Origin: Solimonas sp040066175
GTDB taxonomy: Bacteria; Pseudomonadota; Gammaproteobacteria; Nevskiales; Nevskiaceae
DNA: 64,000 nt
Direction of reading: 5' to 3'
NCBI RefSeq assembly: GCF_040066175.1
Contig: NZ_JBEAAM010000013.1
Location: 1 to 64,000 of the forward strand
Under the pieces are notes generated by a model. That model did no database searches. It was not told the origin of the DNA and saw only the letters and a list, made by a program, of their open reading frames with translations. Shown one piece after another: positions 34,458 through 43,408 of the stretch (its first letter is position 1; every line of letters begins with the position of its first letter). A program made the translations under genes and the position numbers.

Positions 34458-34933
34458 GGGCTGGCCTTGCCGGTCAACGCCTGGCGCAGTCGTTGCGCGA
34501 ATGCCGATTCCGCGGCCGGCGCGATTTCCACGTTGACCGGCGCGTCGAAGCGATGCAGCAGGTTCACGCCGCCGGCGGCGACGCCGAGCAGGAACTGCTG
34601 ATCGCCGACCTGGATCAGCACGACCTTCTCCTTCGCGCCGACCTGGACACCGGCCTGCAGCTGCAGCGCCGGACCGCGTCCCAGGCGCGCCGACTGCAGC
34701 CAGCGCAGCAGCCAGGCCAGGGCGAAGATCAGCGCCAGCACCAGCATCAGACTGCCGAGCATCCCGACGATGCCGGCAGCGCTACCGGCGGCCCCGGCGG
34801 CCGGTTCTGCCGCCGCTGCTGCGGGCAATGACGTCATTCCCGCGACAGCGGGGATGACCGCAATGCTGCGCCCATGCCGGTCCTGGATCCCCGCCTGCGC
34901 GGGGATGACCGCAATGCTGCGCATTGCGGTCAC
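34454..34933 (-). CDS. fliO: Flagellar protein FliO, 5' end formed by palindromic repeats
   Basis: Small export-gate assembly factor. The recognisable part is one membrane helix (about residues 52-75 of the longest form) followed by the FliO beta domain with VGAKEKVVLIQVGDQQFLLGV. The longest frame (159 residues) begins with GTG at 34933 overlapping the fliN stop (GTGA). Its first 32 residues, containing VIPAQAGIQ and a second VIPAVAGM copy, are encoded by a repeat doublet. Translation may instead start at ATG 34924 or at ATG 34837 (128 residues), just after the repeats. The repeats may have replaced an original signal-like N-terminus. Confidence 0.85.
   Translation of the reverse strand: MTAMRSIAVIPAQAGIQDRHGRSIAVIPAVAGMTSLPAAAAAEPAAGAAGSAAGIVGMLGSLMLVLALIFALAWLLRWLQSARLGRGPALQLQAGVQVGAKEKVVLIQVGDQQFLLGVAAGGVNLLHRFDAPVNVEIAPAAESAFAQRLRQALTGKASP
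34833..34932. repeat. Palindromic repeat doublet (VIPAQAGIQ type) at fliN/fliO junction
   Basis: Two GC-rich imperfect palindromes: unit 1 at 34833-34858 (GTCATTCCCGC against GCGGGGATGAC) and unit 2 at 34886-34909 (ATCCCCGC-ctgc-GCGGGGAT core). A 24-bp exact direct repeat is present at 34848-34871 and 34899-34922. A further perfect 10-bp inverted repeat, TGACCGCAAT/ATTGCGGTCA (34906-34915 and 34923-34932), ends on the fliN stop. The family is the dispersed repeat that encodes VIPAQAGIQ when translated, common in Proteobacteria. Confidence 0.8.
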
Positions 34934-35280
34934 TTGAGTTTCCGGATGCGCTCGGCGGGACTGACGACGTCGGTCAGGCGGATGCCGAACTTCTCGTTGA
35001 CCACCACGACCTCGCCATGCGCGACCAGCGTGCCGTTGGCGAAGACGTCGAGCGGCTCACCGGCCTGACGGTCGAGTTCGACGACCGAGCCCTGATTGAG
35101 CTGCAGCAGGCTGCGGATCGGAATGCGCGTGCGCCCCACTTCGAGCGACAGCGTGACCGGCACGTCGAGGATGACATCGAGGCTGACATCGCCGGTTGCC
35201 ACGGCACCCGCGCGGTCTTCGAGATTCTGGAACGTGGCACGGGACGGCTCGGTCCCCTTGCCGGCATCTTGAGCGCTCAC
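34930..35280 (-). CDS. fliN: Flagellar motor switch protein FliN
   Basis: 116-residue C-ring protein. The SpoA (surface presentation of antigens) domain spans about 35-110, with LDVPVTLSLEVGRTRIPIRSLL-like pattern and VVVNEKFGIRLTDVV. A GTG start at 35280 is chosen because GGAGG lies 7 bases upstream and the longer frame gives Arg-rich nonsense. A 100-bp gap separates it from fliM, wide for this operon. It is the docking site for FliH and for CheY-bound switching. Confidence 0.93.
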   Translation of the reverse strand: MSAQDAGKGTEPSRATFQNLEDRAGAVATGDVSLDVILDVPVTLSLEVGRTRIPIRSLLQLNQGSVVELDRQAGEPLDVFANGTLVAHGEVVVVNEKFGIRLTDVVSPAERIRKLK

Positions 35281-35380
35281 TGATCGACCTCCGTGAACTG
35301 CATTTCGTGGATGTGGTGCCGCGATCCATCGTGCGCCAGGCGCACGCCTCGCGCTGCGCGCGGCCACCGCGCCGGCGCGC

Positions 35381-36382
35381 TCACGCGGCCTCCCGGTTGT
35401 GGGGCGCGGGCTTGCTGCGGACGGCCTCGGTGACGCGGATCGCGTTCTGGCCCTTGGACACGCCGAACGTGCCGCGCAACACCGGCACGTTCTCGACACA
35501 CAGGTCCAGCGTCCTCGGCAGGTTGATCGGAATCACGTCACCCGGCTTGAGCTGGGTCAGCTGGCGCAGCGAAATGGTCGCGCGCGCCAGCTCGCATTCC
35601 AGTTCGACCTCGGCATCCTTGATCTGGTCGCGCAGCGCCTGTGCCCAGCGCTCGTCCTTGTCCACCCGGTCCGACTGGATACCGGCGTCCAGCAGCTCGC
35701 GGATTGGCTCGATCATCGAGTACGGGAAGGTGACGTGCACGTGGCCGCCGCCGCCTTCGAGCTCGATCTTGAACTTGCTGACGACGACGATCTCGCTCGG
35801 CGAGACGATGTTGGCGAAATGCGGATTGACCTCGGAGTTGATGTACTCGAACTCCACCTTCATCACCGGACTCCAAGCCTCCTGCATGTCCTCGAACGCC
35901 TGCTTGAGCATGAGGTGGATGACCCGCATCTCGGTGGGCGTGAACTCGCGCCCTTCGATCTTGGTCTTGAAGCGGCCGTCACCGCCGAAGAAGTTCTCCA
36001 CGACGCTGAACACCAGGCGCGGTTCGAACACCACCAGCGCGGTACCGCGCAGGGGCTTGACGCGCACCAGGTTGAGGTTGGTCGGCACGAACAGCGAATG
36101 CGTGTACTCGGAGAACTTCGCCGTCTCGATGCCGACCACGGTCAGCTCGGGCGAGCGCCGCAGCATGTTGAACAGCGAGATGCGGAACAGGCGCGCGAAG
36201 CGTTCGTTGATCATCTCCAGCGTCGGCATGCGCCCACGGACGATGCGGTCCTGCGACGTGAAGTCGAAGGGCCGCGCCTCGCCCGGCGCCGCCGGGGGCG
36301 GCGTCGTATCCACCGCGCCGCTATCGACGCCGTGCAGCAGTGCGTCGATCTCGTCCTGTGACAGCAGGTCCGTGTTGCTCAT
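35381..36382 (-). CDS. fliM: Flagellar motor switch protein FliM
   Basis: 333-residue C-ring protein. The N-terminal CheY-binding peptide is LLSQDEIDALLHG (residues 5-17), the middle domain begins FDFTSQDRIVRGRMP, and the C-terminal SpoA domain (about 255-325) pairs with FliN. Length is normal. It is coupled to fliL by a TAATG overlap. Confidence 0.96.
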   Translation of the reverse strand: MSNTDLLSQDEIDALLHGVDSGAVDTTPPPAAPGEARPFDFTSQDRIVRGRMPTLEMINERFARLFRISLFNMLRRSPELTVVGIETAKFSEYTHSLFVPTNLNLVRVKPLRGTALVVFEPRLVFSVVENFFGGDGRFKTKIEGREFTPTEMRVIHLMLKQAFEDMQEAWSPVMKVEFEYINSEVNPHFANIVSPSEIVVVSKFKIELEGGGGHVHVTFPYSMIEPIRELLDAGIQSDRVDKDERWAQALRDQIKDAEVELECELARATISLRQLTQLKPGDVIPINLPRTLDLCVENVPVLRGTFGVSKGQNAIRVTEAVRSKPAPHNREAA

Positions 36383-36918
36383 TACTGGATCACGAAGCTG
36401 GTGAAGTACACGGCCTCGATGTCGGCCTTGCCGGTCTCGGCTTTGAGGATGCCGTTGATCTCGGTCAGCACCTGCGCCTGCAGAGCCTCCTTGCCCTCGC
36501 GGGTCTGCAGGACTTCGGCCTTCTGCTGCCCGAGCAGCAGCAGCAGCGCGCTGCGGATGCGCGGCGCATGACGCTGCACCAGTTCCACCGACTTCGGGTT
36601 GCGCGTCATCACCTCGATCTGGATCTGCAGGAAGCGCGAACCACCGACGCCTTCGATGTTGACGACGAAGGCCGGGTCCAGGGACACGTAGTTCGCCGGT
36701 TCGGTCGGCAGCTTGGGCGGCTCCTCCGCCTTCACCTCGTCGGCGGGTCCGGACTTGAGCTCCGAGACGGCGCCGTGGATCAGAAACCAGCTGACACCGG
36801 CGCTGGCGGCGACCGACAGCACGATGGCGATGATCAGCCCGACCGCGCCGATGCCCTTTTTCGCTGGCGCTTCAGGCTTCGCCGCCTGCGCAGGAGTGTC
36901 CTCGTCGTCTTTGGCCAT
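36382..36918 (-). CDS. fliL: Flagellar basal body-associated protein FliL
   Basis: 178-residue single-pass membrane protein. It has a charged N-terminus, a membrane helix at about 23-47, and a periplasmic domain with the family features YVSLDPAFVVN and the C-terminal VYFTSFVIQ. FliL surrounds and supports the stator units. A sigma-54 promoter match lies 46-61 bases upstream, so fliL probably begins a fliLMNOPQR-flhB transcript. Confidence 0.93.
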   Translation of the reverse strand: MAKDDEDTPAQAAKPEAPAKKGIGAVGLIIAIVLSVAASAGVSWFLIHGAVSELKSGPADEVKAEEPPKLPTEPANYVSLDPAFVVNIEGVGGSRFLQIQIEVMTRNPKSVELVQRHAPRIRSALLLLLGQQKAEVLQTREGKEALQAQVLTEINGILKAETGKADIEAVYFTSFVIQ

Positions 36919-36963
36919 CTCGAACCGGCTCCGCGGTGATCGGAAAGGGATTGTCCCTGAGCG

Positions 36964-36979
36964 AGCAAGTCCTGTTCCA
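36964..36979 (-). promoter_or_regulatory. Sigma-54 promoter match before fliL
   Basis: Minus-strand TGGAACA-GGAC-TTGCT fits TGGCACG-N4-TTGCT, with GG and GC exactly 10 bases apart. The expected start of transcription is near 36953, giving a leader of about 35 bases before the fliL ATG at 36918. It lies in the 176-bp fliK-fliL gap, consistent with RpoN/FleQ control. Confidence 0.65.
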
Positions 36980-37094
36980 GACTCGGCGAGCCTGCGGCTG
37001 CGCGATCAGCGCTGCGCCGGAAGAGGATGGACGGAAAACCGGCACCGTCGCCTGCAGTCGCCGCGTCGGGATTCCGGCGGCCGCCGGACCGGAC

Positions 37095-38186
37095 TCAAGC
37101 GTAAGCGTCCACCAGCAGCACCTGCGTGATGCGCCGCCGCTGGCCGGCGACGACGGCCGCAGCCGAGCCGGCACGCTCGCCGACGAGACGGTCGCGCCGT
37201 TCCAGCGTGTCCACCTGCCCCCGGGTGAGGTTGATGCCTGCGCTGGCGAACAGCTCGCGCAGCTGCGGCAACGCGTGGCTGAGCAGGCTGCGCGTCGCCG
37301 CCTCGGCGGCGGCGATGTGGATGCGCGCCTGATCGCCCTGGGTCTCGATGCGCACGGTCAGCGAGCCCAATTCGGCCGGGTGCAGCTCGATCCGCGCCTC
37401 GCCGACACCGTCGGCGAGCTGCCATTCGATGCGTTCGCCCAGATCGGCAACGAACTCCGGCGCGAGCGCATGGAGCGGCGCGGCCGGCGGCGGACCTGCC
37501 GGACCGGCGGCGATCGGCGAGTGAGCCGCCGCTGCGTGACCGAACGCGGGCAGCGTGACGGGCACGGCCGGATCGTGCGCCGCGCGCAGGGCCGCAAGCG
37601 CGTGCAGCGGATCGGCCGCATCGCGCACCGATGCCGGCGGCACGAGGTCCGCGGCGGCAGTCTGCAGCTCCGGCGCGAACAGCGCCGGTCCCGTACCGGG
37701 CCGGGCGTCCGTGCGTCCGGATGGCTCGGCAGCGGACAGGCTCATGCCCGGGATCGCGGCGCGGTCGCGCGCCGGCACGGCGGCGCGCAACGCGGGGACC
37801 AGGTCTGCGTCGTCGGCAACCGCGAGCGCGCCGGCGGCAGCGGAAAACGGAACGACCTCACCCACCGCTCCCGGCACGGCGTCCACCGGCGTCGCGGCTG
37901 CGTCGGGCTCCGCCGCCGCAGGCATCAAGCCGAACAGCCAGCCCAGCAGCGCCGATGCCGCGCCCGCGTCCTCGGCCGCTCCGTCGGCATCGGTCTGTGG
38001 CATCTCACCCTCGGCCACCGGCTCCGCCACGACCGGTTCACCGGGCACTGCGGACGCGAGGGTCAACGCGCCGAACAGGCCGGCGAAATCACCGGGCGCG
38101 GCGCCGGGCACAGCCTCGGCACGCGGGGTCGATCCGATGCGCGCAGCGGCACCGGCGGATGCCGGGACCGCGCTAGTGCCGGCCAT
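37095..38186 (-). CDS. fliK: Flagellar hook-length control protein FliK
   Basis: 363-residue Ala/Pro-rich secreted ruler protein. The N-terminal two thirds is low-complexity. The C-terminal Flg_hook domain (about 235-340) contains IEWQLADGVGEARIELHPAELGSL-type pattern, which contacts FlhB to switch export specificity. The start at 38186 overlaps fliJ by 14 bp; an ATG-like start further up is less likely. The order fliJ-fliK-fliL is standard. Assignment rests on this C-terminal pattern and position. Confidence 0.9.
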   Translation of the reverse strand: MAGTSAVPASAGAAARIGSTPRAEAVPGAAPGDFAGLFGALTLASAVPGEPVVAEPVAEGEMPQTDADGAAEDAGAASALLGWLFGLMPAAAEPDAAATPVDAVPGAVGEVVPFSAAAGALAVADDADLVPALRAAVPARDRAAIPGMSLSAAEPSGRTDARPGTGPALFAPELQTAAADLVPPASVRDAADPLHALAALRAAHDPAVPVTLPAFGHAAAAHSPIAAGPAGPPPAAPLHALAPEFVADLGERIEWQLADGVGEARIELHPAELGSLTVRIETQGDQARIHIAAAEAATRSLLSHALPQLRELFASAGINLTRGQVDTLERRDRLVGERAGSAAAVVAGQRRRITQVLLVDAYA

Positions 38187-38640
38187 GACCTTGCCCCGAC
38201 GCGGCCGCCTGGGCAGCGACGAAACTGCGCAGGGCGAACTCATCGAGCCGCTTCTGATCGCGCCGTTCCTCGATCTGGCGCTCGCGGCGCCGGTAGCACT
38301 CGGCGAGCTGATCCAGCGTCGAGACCTCGCGCCGCTCGAGCAGCCAGCGGCCGCGCTCGGCGTCGCAGCCGGCGCGCGCCTGTTCGACCAGTCGCCGCTG
38401 CATCGCCACCGCCTCGCGCAGGCGCTCGATGAACGCGCGCTGATTGATCAGCATGCGTGCGCTGCCGGCGCTGTTCATCGCCTCGTATTCGGCCAGATAA
38501 CGGGTCAGCTCATGCAGGCGCAGTTCGCGCTCGCTGAGCTGGCGCTGCTGTTCGAGCAGGCGCCGCGCGGCTTCCTCCTCGCGCGTCTGCGCAAGCTGCT
38601 GCAGCGGCTGCAGGCGTTGTGAGGCGAGTGGTGTGGTCAT
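38173..38640 (-). CDS. fliJ: Flagellar export chaperone/ATPase regulator FliJ
   Basis: 155-residue coiled-coil protein, almost entirely helical, rich in Glu, Arg and Gln. FliJ inserts into the FliI hexamer and couples ATPase to the FlhA gate. Start 38640 overlaps the fliI stop (ATGA). Family recognition is by size, composition and position between fliI and fliK. Confidence 0.9.
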   Translation of the reverse strand: MTTPLASQRLQPLQQLAQTREEEAARRLLEQQRQLSERELRLHELTRYLAEYEAMNSAGSARMLINQRAFIERLREAVAMQRRLVEQARAGCDAERGRWLLERREVSTLDQLAECYRRRERQIEERRDQKRLDEFALRSFVAAQAAASGQGHGRH

Positions 38641-40019
38641 GTCCGTTCTCCGGGCGCGGGTGCCAGCAACTCGGCGAGCGCACGCTGGCTGTCCTGCAGG
38701 TTGGCGGCGCGGTCGATGCTCTGGCGAAGGAATTCTTCGATCTGCGGCCATTTGGCGATGGCCGCATCGACGCGGGGATCGGCGCCCTTCTGGTAGGCGC
38801 CGATGTTGATCAGGTCACGATTGCGCTGGTAGGCCGAGAACAGCGCGCGCAGCTGGCGCGCCCGCTGCAGCTGCTCGGACGCCACGATCGCCGGCATCAC
38901 GCGCGACAGCGAGGCTTCGATATCGACCGCCGGGTACAGGCCGGAATCGGCGATCGCGCGCGACAGCACGATATGTCCGTCGAGGATGCCGCGGGCGGCA
39001 TCGGCGATCGGATCGTTGGGATCGTCGCCTTCGGTCAGCACCGTATAGAACGCGGTGATCGAGCCGCCGCCACGGCGGCCGTTGCCGGCGCGCTCGACCA
39101 GCCCCGGCAGCCGCGCGAACACCGACGGTGGATAGCCGCGTGTCGTCGGCGGTTCTCCGACCGCCAGGCCGATCTCGCGCTGCGCCTGGGCGAAACGCGT
39201 CAGCGAATCCATCAGCAGCAGCACGTTGCGGCCGCTGTCGCGGAAATACTCGGCGATCGCGGTCGCCGTGTAGGCGGCGCGCAGCCGCAGCAGCGGGGAA
39301 CGGTCCGCCGGCGTGGCGACGACCACCGCGCGCCGTCGCCCGGCGACGCCGAGATTGTGATCGAGAAACTCCCGCACCTCACGGCCACGCTCGCCGATCA
39401 GGCCGACGACGATGACATCCGCCGAGGTATAGCGGGTCATCATCCCCAGCAGCGTGGACTTGCCGACACCGGTGCCGGCGAACAGGCCGAGCCGCTGGCC
39501 GCGGCCGACCGTCAGCAGCGCATTGATCACGCGCACGCCGACGTCGAGCGGCTGGGTGACCGGCTCGCGCTCCAGCGGATTGATCGGCGCGCCGTACAGG
39601 CGCGCGTGCGCGTCGCAGGACAGCCGGCCGAGGCCATCGATCGGGCGGCCCTCGCCATCGAGCACGCGACCGAGCAGCGACTCGCCGACTTCCACGGCCG
39701 CCGCGCGGCCGGAAGGCACGACCCGCGCATGCGGCACGAGGCCGTGCATGTCGCCGCTGGGCATCAGGTAGATCCGATCGCCCGAGAAACCGACCACCTC
39801 GGCCTCGACGCTGCTGCCGTCCGCGCTGGCCACGCGCGCACGCGCGCCGACCGGCAGCTGACAGCCGACCGCCTCGAGGGTCAGGCCGACGACGCGCCGC
39901 AACTGGCCCTCGACACGAAAACTCGGCGCGACGGCCACGCGCTGCGCACGCTCGCGCAGCTGCGTGGCGTAGCGGCGGTTCGCCGCCTGCGACCACGGAT
40001 TGGCCACGGCATCGTTCAT
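38637..40019 (-). CDS. fliI: Flagellar export ATPase FliI
   Basis: 460-residue F1-beta-like ATPase that powers unfolding and export. P-loop AGTGVGKST is at 181-189, Walker B is VLLLMDSLTRFAQAQREIG, and the catalytic Glu is in IGERGREVREF. The C-terminal helical domain contacts FliH and FliJ. Start 40019 overlaps the fliH stop (ATGA); the longer frame extends into fliH and is an artefact. It should localise at the base of the export gate. Confidence 0.97.
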   Translation of the reverse strand: MNDAVANPWSQAANRRYATQLRERAQRVAVAPSFRVEGQLRRVVGLTLEAVGCQLPVGARARVASADGSSVEAEVVGFSGDRIYLMPSGDMHGLVPHARVVPSGRAAAVEVGESLLGRVLDGEGRPIDGLGRLSCDAHARLYGAPINPLEREPVTQPLDVGVRVINALLTVGRGQRLGLFAGTGVGKSTLLGMMTRYTSADVIVVGLIGERGREVREFLDHNLGVAGRRRAVVVATPADRSPLLRLRAAYTATAIAEYFRDSGRNVLLLMDSLTRFAQAQREIGLAVGEPPTTRGYPPSVFARLPGLVERAGNGRRGGGSITAFYTVLTEGDDPNDPIADAARGILDGHIVLSRAIADSGLYPAVDIEASLSRVMPAIVASEQLQRARQLRALFSAYQRNRDLINIGAYQKGADPRVDAAIAKWPQIEEFLRQSIDRAANLQDSQRALAELLAPAPGERT

Positions 40020-40624
40020 GCCGGACCCTCGTCTTGCGGCAGTGCGGCGATGCGCACGCGTTCGTCGAGCCGGGCGTCGATCTGCGACGACTCCGTGACC
40101 ACGCGGCAATCGCCGCGCTTGAGCGTCGCGTCGCCAACGACCTCGTAGTCCTTGATCTCGTGCGCGGGACGCACGTGCTCGCGCACCAGCGCGACGTCGT
40201 CGGGATGCACGTTGATGCGCACGCTGCGCGGCATCGGCGGCACGCCGGCCAGCGCCTCGCGCACCATGCCGACCACCCGTTCGGGGCGCAGGCTCAGTTC
40301 CTCGCCGAGAATGCGGCGCGCGATCGCCGATGCCAGCTCGACCAGCGCCTGCTCGGTTTCCTCGTCCAGATGCGCCAGCGGCCGCGCCATGTGTTCGATC
40401 AGCGTCTGCAGGCGCTGCGCCTGTGCCAGCGCAGCCTTCTGTCCGACCGCGAAACCTTCGGCCTGGCCGCGCTGCAAGCCCTCCTGGTAGGCCGCTGCCT
40501 CGATGTCCTCCAGGCGCTGCGCGGTCGGCGGCCCGCCCTGATCGAAGCGCGGCAGCTGCCAGCGCGCCAGGCCTGGGCCCAGTGACTCGGCCTGCAGCAC
40601 TTCGGCGGCCGGCGACTCGTTCAT
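40016..40624 (-). CDS. fliH: Flagellar assembly protein FliH
   Basis: 202-residue regulator of FliI. The N-terminal disordered part is followed by the helix with GLQRGQAEGFAVGQ (about 49-62, GxxxG-like repeat typical of FliH). The C-terminal V-ATPase-E-like domain (about 95-200) includes RPERVVGMVREAL. It tethers FliI to FliN. TGATG overlap with fliG upstream. Confidence 0.93.
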   Translation of the reverse strand: MNESPAAEVLQAESLGPGLARWQLPRFDQGGPPTAQRLEDIEAAAYQEGLQRGQAEGFAVGQKAALAQAQRLQTLIEHMARPLAHLDEETEQALVELASAIARRILGEELSLRPERVVGMVREALAGVPPMPRSVRINVHPDDVALVREHVRPAHEIKDYEVVGDATLKRGDCRVVTESSQIDARLDERVRIAALPQDEGPA

Positions 40625-41658
40625 CAGACGAACTCCTCACCCTTGCCGCCGATGACGATCGTGCCGGCATCGGCGAGGCGGCGTGCCGCGGCGAGGATCT
40701 CCTTCTGCGCGGCCTCGACGTCGGACAGCTTGGCCGGTCCCCTCGCCTCCATGTCCTCGACCAGCATCTCGGCGGCGCGCTTGGACATGTTGCGCAGGAT
40801 CTTGTCCTTGATGCGCGGATCGGCGCCCTTGAGCGCCATCGCCAGGGTGTCGGTGGCGATCTCGCGCAGCAGCGTCTGGATGCTGCGGTCGTCCACATCG
40901 GCGAGATCGTCGAACACGAACATCAGGTCCTGGATCTTCTGCGAAAGCTCCTGGTCCATCTCGCCGATGCGGGCGACGATGGCCTGTTCCTCCGAAGAAT
41001 CCATCAGGTTGAGGATGCCGGCGGCCACCTTGATGCCGCCGACGCTCGAAGACTTGAGGTTGCCGCCGCCGCTGAACTGCTTCTCCATGATCTCGTCGAG
41101 CTCGCGCAGGGCCGACGGCTGGATGCCGTCGAGGCGCGCGATGCGCATCAGCACATCACTCTTCATGCGGTCCGGCAGCTGGGTCAGGACGTCGGCGGCC
41201 TGGTCGGGGTCGAGGTACGACAGCACGATGGCGACGATCTGCGGATGCTCGTTGCGGACGATGTCGGCGACGGCGCGCGTCTCCATCCACTTGAGTGCCT
41301 CCAGACCCTTGCTGTTGCGGCCGAGCAGGATGCGGTCGATCACGCCGGAGGCCTTGTCCTGGCCGAGCGCGTTGACCAGCACGCGGCGCACGTAGTCGTC
41401 GGCGCCGACGCCAAGCGAGGTCTGCGCGTCGAGCTCCTCGATGAAACTGTCCATGACCTCGGTGGCACGATCGCGCGACACGTTGCTCAGCGTGGCCATC
41501 GCCGCACCGACCTTCTGCACGTCTTTCGCGCCCATGTGCTTGAGCACTTCCGCCGCCTCGGTCTCGCCGAGCGACATCAGCAGAATCGCGGCGCGTTCGA
41601 TCCCGGACGCGCCCGTCTTGGACGAACTGGCTGAAGACTTGCTCGGAGCGTCGGCCAT
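40624..41658 (-). CDS. fliG: Flagellar motor switch protein FliG
   Basis: 344-residue rotor protein. The N-terminal domain docks to FliF. The middle domain has the EHPQ motif in VRNEHPQIVAIVLSYL. The C-terminal torque domain (about 240-344) has FVFDDLADVDDRSIQ and charged residues (in ALKGADPRIKDKIL) that face the stator. Length is normal. It is separated from fliF by 112 bp. Confidence 0.96.
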   Translation of the reverse strand: MADAPSKSSASSSKTGASGIERAAILLMSLGETEAAEVLKHMGAKDVQKVGAAMATLSNVSRDRATEVMDSFIEELDAQTSLGVGADDYVRRVLVNALGQDKASGVIDRILLGRNSKGLEALKWMETRAVADIVRNEHPQIVAIVLSYLDPDQAADVLTQLPDRMKSDVLMRIARLDGIQPSALRELDEIMEKQFSGGGNLKSSSVGGIKVAAGILNLMDSSEEQAIVARIGEMDQELSQKIQDLMFVFDDLADVDDRSIQTLLREIATDTLAMALKGADPRIKDKILRNMSKRAAEMLVEDMEARGPAKLSDVEAAQKEILAAARRLADAGTIVIGGKGEEFV

Positions 41659-41770
41659 CGCGGTGGTTCGGTGGGTGCAGTACGGATCGCGGTCAGCTCT
41701 GCAATATTAGGACCAGGTTTCGGCCTTCAGCACAATCCGGCGGCGAACGGTCGATCCTGGCCGACACGCA

Positions 41771-43393
41771 TCAGCCGCCCTCCTGACCGATCCAGGTCTT
41801 GACCACCTGTGCCACCCGCTTGGGGTCCTGGGCAACCGCTGCGCGTGCGGTCTGCAGCTTCTGTTCATAGGCGCCGACCGGCAGCGCCGGAGCGCCCGGC
41901 GTCAGCGTCAGCTGATCGGACGCGGCGACCGCCTCGGCAGCCGCGCCGGCGGGCAGCGCGGCCGCTGGCTGCGCACGCAGCGGCGCCGCCATCAGCGAAC
42001 GCAGCAGGGGTCGCAGCACGAAGAAGATCAGCACCAGGACCACGGCGACACCGCCGACCTGGCGCGCGATGTCGATCAGCTGCGGCCGCTCCCACAACGG
42101 CAGCTCCTGCGGCTCCGGCAGCTCCGGCTTGAGGAAGGCGGCGTTCTGCACGCTCACCGAATCGCCGCGCTGGGCGTTGAAGCCGACCGCCTCGCGGACC
42201 AGCGCCTCGACCTTGCCGAGCTCCTCGGCGGTCAACGGCGCGAGCTCCATCTCGCCGGCCTTGCCCTCCGGCTTCGGTCGTGGCACGTGATCCACCAGTA
42301 CGGCGACCGACAGCCGGCGCAGCTGGCCGACCGGCTGGCGCGTGTGGCTGACCGTGCGATCCATCTCGTAGTTGCGGGTCGCCTGGCGCGACATGTCGAC
42401 GCGCTCCGCGCCGGAAGCCGTCGCATTGAGCGGCGGGTTGCTACTGGCCGCCGGCGGCTGGTTGCTGGTCGCGCCCGGAATGCCGCCGCCGCCCAGACCT
42501 GCGCCGCGCATCTGCTCGTTGACCTGCTCACTGCGCAGCTTCGCCGGATCCGGCGCGTAGATCTCGCGCGCCTCCTCGGTCACCGCATAGTCGATGTCCG
42601 CGGTCACCTGCGCGCTGACCCGGCCGGCGCCGACCATCGGCATCAGCAGCTCGTTGATGCGCCGCACGTAATCGGCCTCCAGCCGGCGTGTGTGTTCCAG
42701 CTGCTCGGCGCTGCGTGCCATGGCCGAATCGCTGCCCTGCTGGCTGAGCAGACGGCCGTACTGGTCGATGACCGTCACACTGCTGGCCGGCATGCCCGCG
42801 ACGCTGGACGCCACCAGATGCACGATCGACGCGACCTGGTTCTGCTCCAGCACGCGACCCGGATGCAGGTCGATGAGCACCGATGCGCTGGGCGTGCTGC
42901 CATCGCGCGTGAAGGCGGATGGCTTGGGGATCGCCAGGTGCACGCGCGCCGCGCGGACCGGCTGCAGCGCCGAGATCGTGCGCACCAGCTCGGTCTCGAG
43001 CGCGTGCTGGTAGCGCGCGGTCTCGATGAACTGGCTGGTGCCGAACCCTTGGTCCTGCTGCATCATCTCGAAGCCGACGTTGCTGCTGTTCGGCAGCCCC
43101 TGCGAAGCCAGCTGCAGGCGCGCCTGGTCGAGCTGGGCCTGCGGCACGGCGACGACGCCACTGCCCGGATCGAAACGGTAGGGAATGTTGGCGGCGCGCA
43201 GGGCCTCGACCATCGCCGCCGCGTCGCGGTCGCCCAGACCGCTGTACAGCGGCGTGTAGGCCGGCTCCTGCGCCCAGCGGAACAGCCACAGCCCCAGTGC
43301 CACCGCGAAGGCCACGCCGACCAGCATGGCCAGCTGCCGCAGTGCCGGGATGTCCTTGAGCTGACCGACGTTGGTGATCGCTGTCTGTGCCAT
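41771..43393 (-). CDS. fliF: Flagellar MS-ring protein FliF
   Basis: 540-residue basal-body ring protein. Membrane helices are at about 20-40 and 440-465. Periplasmic ring-building motifs lie between them, including PYRFDPGSGVVAVP and TALQ-type repeats, followed by a linker rich in Pro/Asn/Ala. The C-terminal FliG-binding tail ends RVAQVVKTWIGQEGG. It begins 15 bp after fliE. Length is slightly short but in range. Confidence 0.95.
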   Translation of the reverse strand: MAQTAITNVGQLKDIPALRQLAMLVGVAFAVALGLWLFRWAQEPAYTPLYSGLGDRDAAAMVEALRAANIPYRFDPGSGVVAVPQAQLDQARLQLASQGLPNSSNVGFEMMQQDQGFGTSQFIETARYQHALETELVRTISALQPVRAARVHLAIPKPSAFTRDGSTPSASVLIDLHPGRVLEQNQVASIVHLVASSVAGMPASSVTVIDQYGRLLSQQGSDSAMARSAEQLEHTRRLEADYVRRINELLMPMVGAGRVSAQVTADIDYAVTEEAREIYAPDPAKLRSEQVNEQMRGAGLGGGGIPGATSNQPPAASSNPPLNATASGAERVDMSRQATRNYEMDRTVSHTRQPVGQLRRLSVAVLVDHVPRPKPEGKAGEMELAPLTAEELGKVEALVREAVGFNAQRGDSVSVQNAAFLKPELPEPQELPLWERPQLIDIARQVGGVAVVLVLIFFVLRPLLRSLMAAPLRAQPAAALPAGAAAEAVAASDQLTLTPGAPALPVGAYEQKLQTARAAVAQDPKRVAQVVKTWIGQEGG

Positions 43394-43408
43394 GGCTCAG
43401 CCCGGTCC

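Noticed and set aside
34833..34932. CRISPR array
   Set aside because: Only two palindromic units with one 24-bp repeat and no regular spacers; fits a dispersed palindromic repeat.
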